DNA of 12,170 nucleotides from Clostridia bacterium. GTDB lineage: Bacteria; Bacillota; Clostridia; Oscillospirales; CAG-272. The translations under genes were made by a program, and so were the position numbers. Position 1 is the first letter of the stretch. Each line of letters begins with the position of its first letter. The stretch spans positions 1 to 12,170 of the forward strand of contig JAFQPC010000012.1 of NCBI GenBank assembly GCA_017411935.1, read 5' to 3'. This document shows, piece by piece, positions 7,001 through 12,170 of this stretch. A model generated the notes under the pieces. The model was given only the letters and a program-made list of their open reading frames with translations, was not told the origin of the DNA and did no database searches.

Positions 7001-9713
7001 CGACGGCGTGCTGGTCCATTCTGTCTACTATCTCAAAGGCACGACGTCTCTTGATCCCTCGGAGATCCCCGCCGTACCCGAAAAGCTCGGATATTCGGCA
7101 GTATGGGGAGATTACACGCTCGGAGAGCAGGAGATCACCCGTGTCGACGCGGTCTACACCAAGATCACCTACACCACGACGATCAAGGATGACTCCATTT
7201 TCCCCGAGGATTACGAATTCGAGCTCGAATACAGCCAAGCTGACCGTTCGCTCGATCTGCCGATCCCCGAAAAATTCGGTTACACGTTTTTGACGTGGTA
7301 CATCGACGTCAATCTCAACGGAATGATCGACGAAGAGGATATCCGTTTGGAGCGCAGAACGATGTTCCGTATGCTCCGTTCGGCACCGGCACTCGATACT
7401 TTCTTGCTTCCCGACGGAGAAATTATCCCCGAGGGTGATGACCTTGCGTTGCTTGCCGAATTTGATATCACGTATTACGACATCACCTTTGTGGACTACG
7501 ACGGAAATCCCATCCCCGGCATTTCCTTGTCGTACTCTCCCTTGCCTGAATTTCTCGATAAGGCGGCACTGACCGCGCAATTCCCCTCGCTCTCGCTGCC
7601 GCACTATACCCTCGCGTGGTACGTAGACGATACCGCTTGGGAAAACTACGATCTCTCGCTTGGCGGAGACGTCACCGTAACCTCGAAGAAGACACCGATC
7701 ACGTATAATGTCATCTTCTCGGTTCCCGGTCAGACGGTCCATACGGGAAGCTATACGGTCGAAAACACGACGTTGCCGACAGTCTTGATCCCCACGCCTC
7801 CCGTGGGTTATGAGACCGACGGTGAATGGTACGTCGTATCGGTTGGTGGCGAGGCACTTGCCACGCCCATCAAACTCAGCGAGTATACCGTAGCGGGCGG
7901 AGACCTTGAAATTAAGGCAATATATACCGCGATCGAATATACCGTTACCTTTAAATATGCCGACGGAACGACCGAAGAAAAGACCTATACGGTCGACGAC
8001 TACTCCTTGTTCAATAATCTCCCTGCGATTCCCAACAGAGTGGCAGAAGGCTATGACGGTACGTGGTACGTCGTATCGGTTGGTGGCGAGGCACTTGCAA
8101 CGCCCATCAAGCTCAGCGAGTATACCGTAGCGAGCGGAGACCTTGTCATCGAAGCAAGATACACGGCGATCGAATATACGGCGACCTTCTATAAAAAAGA
8201 CGGTAGCTTTGCCGGTACGGCGAAATTCACCGTCGAAGGCTTTATCGACACGATTCCCGACGTTCCCGAAATTCCCGGATATGAAAACGGCAAGTGGATC
8301 TACTCCACGCCGCTCCAACCCGGCGATATGGACGTTCACCCTGAGTATACCCCGATCGAATATACCGCAACCTTCAAGGACGAGAACGGAAATATCCTCG
8401 GTACGGCAAATTTCACCGTCGAGGGCTTCCTGGAAAGCAAACCCGAATTTCCTCAAAAGCCGGGTTACATCGGTGAATGGGTCTACCCGAACGGAGTAGA
8501 GTGTCCTCCCAACGATATGGACGTCACGTTGAAATACACGATCATCACCTATACCGTGGAATTTTACCGTGACAACGGAACTCTGCTCAGCTCGACCACC
8601 TATACCGTAGATAACAAGAACTTTACCATTCCCGACGTTCCCGCAAAATCCGAATACGTGGGTGAGTGGTACGTCATTACGAATACAGGTCTTGTCAAGC
8701 TCAGCGAATACGTCATTACCAATGAAAACCTTGGTGATCTTCGTATCAAAGCAGTGTACGAGCTGAAAACCTACACCGCATATTTCCGCGTCGACGGCGT
8801 TGTGATCGGATCGGTCACCTTTACCGTTGAAACCGAGGAGCTTTCGGGCATTCCTACGATCCCCGCAAAGCGCGGTTATTCGGCAAAGTGGGCAAACTAC
8901 GAGCTTGGCCGTGAGGATCTGTATATTGATGCGATCTATACCATCGTTCAGTACACCGCAACCTTTAAGAATGAGGACGGTAAGACGGTAGGAACCGTCG
9001 ATTTCACGATCAACGATAAGTCCATCAAAGCACCCGCACTTCCCGAAAAGAAAGGAGCCACCGGTGCGTGGTACGTTGTCAAGGTAAACGGTGCGGAAAT
9101 TGATCCCGTTCTCTTGAGCGAATTCGAGCTGACCGATGCCGATCTGACGATCCAGGCAATGTACGAAGCCGAAGAAAAGGCAAGCCTTGCTTGGCTCTGG
9201 TGGATCATTATCATTCTGATTCTGATCATTGTAATTCTGATCGTTCTCCTCATTCTGAAGAAGAAAAACCTGCCTCCCTTCAAGCGTGAAGAAACACCTC
9301 CCGCGATCATTGAGGCGGCAATTCCCGAAGAGGAAGAAGAGGAAGAAGAAGAGCTTCCCATCGAACCGATCGTAACAGTCGAAAGCGTTGACGTGGAAAC
9401 GGCAGACGAACTGATGACGGATGCCACCGCCATTGCCGTGGTTGAAACGGTGGAGACCGAAGCCTCGGCAGGACAAAAGATCATCGTCAACCTGCACGTC
9501 ATCAACGACAACTTCACCGCAGGCGACACGGTAGATCTGGATGCCTTGAAGAGCAAGAAACTTGTCTCCTCGAAGGCAGGACGCGTAAAGATCCTGGCTG
9601 ACGGAACGCTTGATAAGCCTCTGACGGTCGTTGCCGATGCCTTCTCGGTTCAGGCAATCAAGATGATCACGCTGACCGGCGGTCACGCAGTTCAGAAAAA
9701 ATCGAAACGCTGA
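4053..9713 (+). CDS. Giant membrane-anchored surface protein with InlB-type repeats and a uL15-like C-terminal domain
   Basis: No named gene is recognised. The 1886-aa product begins with a Sec signal peptide (basic RTKVWKR, hydrophobic 9-27, likely cleavage after TASA at 32). Residues about 65-398 form a leucine-rich helical array with a recurring D-E-x-x-x-x-L-L pattern. Residues about 416-605 form a second array of 18-21 residues marked by GGY (495, 516, 553). Residues 609-973 are unrecognised, with a probable coiled coil at 776-842. About ten beta repeats of the InlB B / Flg_new (Listeria-Bacteroides) type fill 974-1709. A transmembrane helix (1714-1735) follows, then KKK, nine glutamates (1759-1767) and a uL15-like domain (1807-1881). 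No LPXTG motif is present. Inferred topology: about 1680 residues outside, about 150 inside. Start: ATG 4053 has AGGTGA five bases upstream; an in-frame GTG at 4044 lies inside that site and is less likely. Role (adhesion, envelope structure, sensing) is unknown. Confidence 0.9.
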   Translation: MRTKVWKRILPLFLSIVMLFSVFAAAIPTASALEVSAPSVGTDTDDSPYYRIVFEDGMLRIQLNPQKVYDLLRDGSVSKEDLLNFIPEDVLDALAQGRDLSLEDLKVLVSNYISPSDLSKLKELLPKEVLQDHFDLAMLEDLISVEELLSIVPIDELLNNVDDAEISALITPAVLELLLNEKATDAVLTDEFIENLLDESDVLDAILSNAEVKEELVKLINDAIVDQLLANTTIKSNLLALMERSSTLDNILADETAKTALKNYFNSKKSIVSSFLTDSEVLELLKNMPSVHDSLVTDEVIDRLISSNAINKDNIRTIFSDEQLESLIDDAVLEKLLATDHFVDNFLNDDELVNTIFTQELILELKNQGLLDLSYATDRTQLRSMLLSSAEARALVSDEIHHHPEISLAHYWEHLDFTALVNAIGIHSIQIFVDTHDDVYENILHTLGAAQIAAALGEDVCASILQNNLSDILRTVGMPKLFTYFNRDEIVSTLGGYYAILQKGYVSEEDVVAAVGGYPALMEYLPFDGIIEAIGYDRLLDFVDFNDIVASAGGYATVFSWYSPTELQAILNAIGTDSLQDFLTSNGILQQLNFQQIAKDLLALLRSKGPQYKAFLQELTDRFLILLNTEVASISINDTQIYSPGRFDFEAIVTSILKEIPDVNDFLAMNEGDALAQWILRATIRGEEYQLGISIEFIGDFSELQELAATHADDFVWSVSDDLDVIAKLTIPSVGSELYEKILLSSRIPTELKKKILSAPEMSLSELTGFLEDLSDEELQSIIDTVSEKIDVIREKVYAKLDETLGEKAENLAVAKAKVEQILNAFTDIEKIKTLRNKAVSFLNTQIPSELANKTLASLYEGDQSFRFEGTFSQNYYDKALALLQKLGISEENAVNLLVYFGNSLALDGSIDLTTTLKGIYQLTLKDSEGKTHIFYLPEGIDLSIIKEFFPLLDVEIPDGAVMPSEDTTISAPDIWWQVDFYADGVLVHSVYYLKGTTSLDPSEIPAVPEKLGYSAVWGDYTLGEQEITRVDAVYTKITYTTTIKDDSIFPEDYEFELEYSQADRSLDLPIPEKFGYTFLTWYIDVNLNGMIDEEDIRLERRTMFRMLRSAPALDTFLLPDGEIIPEGDDLALLAEFDITYYDITFVDYDGNPIPGISLSYSPLPEFLDKAALTAQFPSLSLPHYTLAWYVDDTAWENYDLSLGGDVTVTSKKTPITYNVIFSVPGQTVHTGSYTVENTTLPTVLIPTPPVGYETDGEWYVVSVGGEALATPIKLSEYTVAGGDLEIKAIYTAIEYTVTFKYADGTTEEKTYTVDDYSLFNNLPAIPNRVAEGYDGTWYVVSVGGEALATPIKLSEYTVASGDLVIEARYTAIEYTATFYKKDGSFAGTAKFTVEGFIDTIPDVPEIPGYENGKWIYSTPLQPGDMDVHPEYTPIEYTATFKDENGNILGTANFTVEGFLESKPEFPQKPGYIGEWVYPNGVECPPNDMDVTLKYTIITYTVEFYRDNGTLLSSTTYTVDNKNFTIPDVPAKSEYVGEWYVITNTGLVKLSEYVITNENLGDLRIKAVYELKTYTAYFRVDGVVIGSVTFTVETEELSGIPTIPAKRGYSAKWANYELGREDLYIDAIYTIVQYTATFKNEDGKTVGTVDFTINDKSIKAPALPEKKGATGAWYVVKVNGAEIDPVLLSEFELTDADLTIQAMYEAEEKASLAWLWWIIIILILIIVILIVLLILKKKNLPPFKREETPPAIIEAAIPEEEEEEEEELPIEPIVTVESVDVETADELMTDATAIAVVETVETEASAGQKIIVNLHVINDNFTAGDTVDLDALKSKKLVSSKAGRVKILADGTLDKPLTVVADAFSVQAIKMITLTGGHAVQKKSKR
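4245..5869 (+). repeat. Two helical repeat arrays in the surface protein (residues ~65-605)
   Basis: The first array (to about nt 5246) repeats short amphipathic helices such as TDEFIENLLDE, SDEQLESLIDD and TDEVIDRLISS. The second (about nt 5298-5869) repeats units of 18-21 residues: DEIVSTLGGYYAILQKGYVS, then EDVVAAVGGYPALMEYLPF, then GIIEAIGYDRLLDFVDF, then DIVASAGGYATVFSWY. Spacing of the GGY/GY motif is 21, 18 and 19 residues. An HHH (401-403) lies at the junction. Helix-turn-helix solenoid folding is an inference from the periodicity; no named family is assigned. Confidence 0.65.
7827..7907 (+). repeat. 81-bp direct repeat inside the surface gene, copy 1
   Basis: This segment encodes WYVVSVGGEALATPIKLSEY plus seven more residues. 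It matches 8064-8144 at 78 of 81 bases, far above the other beta repeats, and only one of the three changes alters the protein (G to S). Confidence 0.9.
8064..8144 (+). repeat. 81-bp direct repeat inside the surface gene, copy 2
   Basis: Partner of 7827-7907, offset by 237 bp (79 codons), i.e. one beta-repeat unit. The high DNA identity points to a recent unit duplication or gene conversion. Confidence 0.9.
9471..9710 (+). other. Domain resembling the C-terminal half of ribosomal protein uL15 (residues 1807-1886)
   Basis: The tail reads IIVNLHVINDNFTAGDTVDL, then LKSKKLVSSKAG, then RVKILADGTLDKPLTVVA, DAFSVQAIKMI and TGGHAV. Bacterial uL15 ends with the same order: VNL..L..F..G..V....L...GL......GVKILG.GEL.K.LTV.A..FS..A...I...GG. 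The agreement covers VKIL-DG-L-K-LTV-A-FS-A-I-GG. The N-terminal, RNA-rich tail of real uL15 is missing, so this is not the ribosomal protein gene itself. The domain follows the membrane helix and acidic stretch, so it should lie in the cytoplasm. Homology is inferred by eye. Confidence 0.8.
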
Positions 9714-9728
9714 TCGCTAAAAAACAAT

Positions 9729-9770
9729 AAAAACCCCGAGCACCTTCTTTGGAAGGTGCTCGGGGTTTTT
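9729..9770. terminator. Bidirectional Rho-independent terminator between the surface gene and znuB
   Basis: A perfect 19-bp stem (9729-9747 with 9752-9770, core CCCCGAGCACCTTC) closes a TTTG loop and ends in five A on one side and five T on the other. It lies 15 bp after the surface-gene stop and 8 bp after the znuB stop on the other strand, so it can end both converging transcripts. Confidence 0.95.
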
Positions 9771-9778
9771 CTTCATTC

Positions 9779-10618
9779 TTATTTTTTCAAAAGCTTTCCT
9801 GTCAGGAAACAAAGACCAAAGCAAAGCATATCCACAACGACGATCGTCGGTCCGATCGGCGTGGCAAGCATCAGCGAGCCAAAAATTCCGATCACCGCAC
9901 AGATCACCGAAAGAATGGCAGAGCAGAGAACCACTTTTTTGAAGGAACGGAACAAAAACATTGCCGAAAGCGCAGGGAAAACGATGAGCGCCGAGATCAA
10001 AAGCGAGCCGACAAGATTCATCGCAAGAACGATGATCACGGCAGTGATGACCGCCAAAAAGAGATTGTAGAGCGAGGCACGCACACCGATCGCGCGGGCA
10101 AAATCCTCATCGAAGGTCACAGCAAAAATCTTGTGATACAAAAGGATAAACAAACCGATGACGACGAGCGAAAGAATCACGCAGACCCAAACGTCAAAAG
10201 GCGTCAGTACGAGAATCGCAAACGAACCGAAAAGGCTGTCGCAGACGTCACCCGCCACGTTTGCCGAGGACGAGGGATTGAGCGAAAGGATCAGATAACC
10301 AAGTGCCAGCGCACCGACCGAAACGACGGCAACGGCGGCATCTCCCTTGATGCGCGTATGCTGACCGGTTTTCAACAGAAGCACGGCGCACAGAACGGTG
10401 ATCGGCAGGACCAAAAAGAGATTGTCGGTAAAGCTGAGCGCTGTCGCGATCGCCGTCGCACCAAAGGCAACGTGCGAAAGGCCGTCTCCGATAAAGGAAA
10501 AGCGTTTCAGGATCAAAACAACGCCAAAGAGCGCGGCACACAGCGACACCAACACACCAACGATCAGCAAATACCAAACGAAGGGATAAGAAAAGTATTC
10601 AACAAGCGGGATCTTCAT
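9779..10618 (-). CDS. znuB: Metal ABC transporter permease (ZnuB/MntB family)
   Basis: Integral membrane subunit of a zinc or manganese importer of the ABC-3 family. Seen: 279 aa, almost entirely hydrophobic with about eight or nine membrane segments, and the family motif LKRFSFIGDGLSHVAFGATA (38-56 region) near the start; GDAAVAVVSVGALALGYL follows in the middle and LVGSLLISALIVFPALSA near the C-terminus, both typical of this family. The ATG at 10618 lies 20 bp inside the end of znuC and has its own AAAGGAGG about six bases upstream, indicating coupled translation. Last gene of the operon, followed by the shared terminator. Zinc versus manganese cannot be decided from the permease. Confidence 0.93.
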   Translation of the reverse strand: MKIPLVEYFSYPFVWYLLIVGVLVSLCAALFGVVLILKRFSFIGDGLSHVAFGATAIATALSFTDNLFLVLPITVLCAVLLLKTGQHTRIKGDAAVAVVSVGALALGYLILSLNPSSSANVAGDVCDSLFGSFAILVLTPFDVWVCVILSLVVIGLFILLYHKIFAVTFDEDFARAIGVRASLYNLFLAVITAVIIVLAMNLVGSLLISALIVFPALSAMFLFRSFKKVVLCSAILSVICAVIGIFGSLMLATPIGPTIVVVDMLCFGLCFLTGKLLKK

Positions 10619-11318
10619 TCGTGCCCTCCTTTCTCCGAGGAAAATCGGCGCTCGCGCAGTAGTCCTCGACGTTATGATAGAAGGTAGGCAAGTGGCTCAT
10701 ATGCAAGACGCGCGTCGCCAAGCGAACGACGGCAGAGAGATCGTGCGTTACCATAATGATCGTGATACCCAGCTCACGGTGCAAGCGGCGGATCGTTTCG
10801 TACATTTCTTCGGTCGCCTGTGGATCAAGCCCCGCCGTCGGCTCGTCGAGCACAAGAATTTTCTGCGTTGCGCAAAGAGCGCGCGCTAAGAGAACTCGCT
10901 GCTGCTGTCCGCCCGAGAGAGTTCGGAACGGACGGCGACCGAGGTCGGAAAGTCCCATCTCTCGAAGCGCGTCTTTGGCACTCCGGCGACTCTTTTTTCC
11001 GGGGAATATGCGAAAATCCTCTCTCATCACGCAACCCGACAGCACAACCTCAAAGACCGAGGCAGGAAAATCCTTCTGCGAATCGTTTTGCTGCGGCAAA
11101 TAGCCAATGTCCTTTTGCCGAGTTCCGTCACCAAAGAGAATCTCGCCCGCTTGGGGAGATTTTAAATTGAGAAGCGCACGCATCAGCGTACTTTTTCCCG
11201 AGCCGTTGTCGCCCACGATACAGAGACAGTCGCCCGTCTCGACTGCAAAGCTGACGTGCTCGCAGACGGTCTGCCCGTCGTAGCCGAGAGAAACGTCTCG
11301 GCAGATAATTTGTGACAT
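10599..11318 (-). CDS. znuC: Metal ABC transporter ATP-binding protein (ZnuC/MntA family)
   Basis: Cytoplasmic ATPase that powers the ZnuB permease. Seen: Walker A GDNGSGKST (36-44), Q-loop LPQQ (74-77), signature LSGGQQQR (134-141), Walker B ILVLDEP (154-160), D-loop GLD, and switch histidine H192 in MVTHD. Length 239 aa is normal. The ATG at 11318 has AAAGGA about seven bases upstream and lies 17 bp after the znuA stop; the 3' end overlaps znuB by 20 bp. The cargo is inferred from znuA and znuB. Confidence 0.93.
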   Translation of the reverse strand: MSQIICRDVSLGYDGQTVCEHVSFAVETGDCLCIVGDNGSGKSTLMRALLNLKSPQAGEILFGDGTRQKDIGYLPQQNDSQKDFPASVFEVVLSGCVMREDFRIFPGKKSRRSAKDALREMGLSDLGRRPFRTLSGGQQQRVLLARALCATQKILVLDEPTAGLDPQATEEMYETIRRLHRELGITIIMVTHDLSAVVRLATRVLHMSHLPTFYHNVEDYCASADFPRRKEGTNEDPAC

Positions 11319-11335
11319 AATATTTCCTTTCGACG

Positions 11336-12170
11336 TCAGTCCCCGAGGATCTGACGCAGAGTTTCGAGATTTTGTTTCATAATATTAAGATAATCCGCCC
11401 CACTGTCGGCTTCCTTCTGTGTCACCGACTGCATCGAATCCAGCGCAAGAATTTTCTGATCCTTTGCCGTAGATGCGTCACGGACGCTTTCAGCAAGCCC
11501 CGCCGTGGGACGTTCGGTCGTCACGATCGAAGAAAGACCGTACTCATCAAGAGCTTTTGCCAAACGAGAGATCGTTTCGGCAGAGGCGTTGGCATCGGTC
11601 GAGCATCCCTCAAAGGCGCAAATATACGAAATGCCGTAGTCCTCGGCAAGATAGACGAAAGGGAAGCGATCGGCGCAAAGCATTCTCGGAGCGTCTTTTT
11701 CCGCAACGAGCGACGCATATTCTTCGTCGAGGGCATCGAGAGAGGACGCATAAGCGGTAAAATTCTCGCGGTAGGTCTCAGCATCTTCCTCGTCGAGCTC
11801 ACAAAGACGCTCGGTAAGATAGGCGGACGCTGTTTTCGCATTGAAAAGAGAAAGCCAAAGATGCTCGTCCATCCCACCGTGATCGTGGTCGTGATGCTCG
11901 GCGGTCGAATCAATGCACATCTCGCGCAAACGAATTTCGGGGATCTCGGTCATTTTTACGTCGATACGATCCTCCGAGGCTTGGGTTTTCAAGGTCTCCT
12001 CGACCCACGCATCCGAGCTTCCGCCCACGTAGAAAAAGAGATCTGCCGAGGAGATCCGAATAATATCCTCCGCCGAGGGCTGGTAGCTGTGAAGATCCGA
12101 GCCGTTTGTAATGAGGAGCGAGACCTCGACCGTCTCACTTTCGCCCACGATATTCTTCACCCAATCGTAG
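11336..12170 (-). CDS. znuA: Metal ABC transporter substrate-binding protein (ZnuA family), N-terminus outside window
   Basis: Extracytoplasmic metal-capturing subunit of the same transporter, normally a lipoprotein in Firmicutes. The open frame runs to the right edge (first visible codons read YDWVKNIVG), so the signal peptide and lipobox are not visible; 277 codons are seen. Counting from the first visible residue: first metal ligand H27 in DLHSYQPS, a short histidine-rich loop HHDHDH (92-97), and second ligand H103 in DEHLWLS. The position of the usual third histidine falls in ADRFPFVYLAEDYG (166-179) and is not histidine. FEGCSTDANASAETI and LALDSMQSV, from the C-terminal lobe, follow. 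A GTG at 12160 is in frame but lies inside the conserved fold and is not the start. Zinc is the likelier metal because of the His-rich loop. Confidence 0.92.
   Translation of the reverse strand, partial: YDWVKNIVGESETVEVSLLITNGSDLHSYQPSAEDIIRISSADLFFYVGGSSDAWVEETLKTQASEDRIDVKMTEIPEIRLREMCIDSTAEHHDHDHGGMDEHLWLSLFNAKTASAYLTERLCELDEEDAETYRENFTAYASSLDALDEEYASLVAEKDAPRMLCADRFPFVYLAEDYGISYICAFEGCSTDANASAETISRLAKALDEYGLSSIVTTERPTAGLAESVRDASTAKDQKILALDSMQSVTQKEADSGADYLNIMKQNLETLRQILGD

Larger units (their letters stand above)
6972..9179 (+). repeat. About ten InlB B-repeat / Flg_new-type beta repeats (residues 974-1709)
   Basis: Units of about 60-100 residues share the pattern YTxTF..DG....TFTV....... 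P..PGY.G.WY............AIYT.IEYT. Boundaries can be followed by the recurring Y-T-x-x-F, for example IEYTVTFK, IEYTATFY, IEYTATFK, ITYTVEFY, KTYTAYFR and VQYTATFK. This is the pattern of Listeria-Bacteroides repeats found in many Firmicutes surface proteins, where they act as stalks or binding modules. Two units carry a nearly identical segment (see 7827-7907 and 8064-8144). Confidence 0.85.

Noticed and set aside
6909..9686. 925-codon open frame antisense to the surface gene
   Set aside because: It mirrors the beta-repeat coding region, has no recognisable domain, and is explained by codon bias of the sense gene leaving few stops on the opposite strand.
9749..10687. 312-codon plus-strand open frame over znuB
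   Set aside because: Highly charged product antisense to a clear membrane permease; a shadow, and it begins inside the shared terminator.

Overview
The window looks like a piece of a Clostridia (Firmicutes) chromosome close to oriC, probably from an uncultured or gut-type lineage; this is an inference. The support is the Firmicutes gene order mnmG-rsmG-noc, two parS centromere sites, strong AGGAGG-type ribosome binding sites, TTGACA/TATAAT-type promoters with TGn extensions, very AT-rich spacers, and a large Clostridia-style surface protein. No rRNA, tRNA, CRISPR array, insertion sequence or prophage gene was found.

Left block (1-3497, all minus strand): mnmG (tRNA wobble-uridine modification), rsmG (16S rRNA methylation) and a ParB-family protein best called Noc (nucleoid occlusion), which runs off the left edge. 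mnmG and rsmG overlap in a TAATG and are followed by a hairpin terminator. noc then has its own promoter. One perfect parS (714-729) lies in the noc leader, and a second (1619-1634) covers the rsmG start, where it also encodes the residues MFHVE. The Noc DNA-recognition residues suggest it does not read parS itself, so these sites probably serve a ParB/Spo0J encoded just outside. mnmE, which usually sits next to mnmG, is absent.

Middle block (3498-9770): a 555-bp AT-rich divergent spacer holds promoters for mnmG (minus) and for one giant gene (plus), together with a hairpin and direct repeats. The giant gene (4053-9713, 1886 codons) encodes, in order: a Sec signal peptide, two different helical repeat arrays, an unrecognised middle region with a probable coiled coil, about ten InlB/Flg_new-type beta repeats, one transmembrane helix, a nine-glutamate stretch and a C-terminal domain that closely resembles the C-terminal half of ribosomal protein uL15. 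A ribosomal-protein-like domain on the predicted cytoplasmic side of a giant surface protein is the most striking feature here. A 19-bp stem serves as a shared terminator with the convergent zinc operon.

Right block (9779-12170, minus strand): a metal ABC transporter operon in the order znuA (substrate-binding protein, N-terminus beyond the window), znuC (ATPase), znuB (permease), most likely for zinc or manganese uptake. The genes are tightly packed and overlapping, with clear ribosome binding sites.
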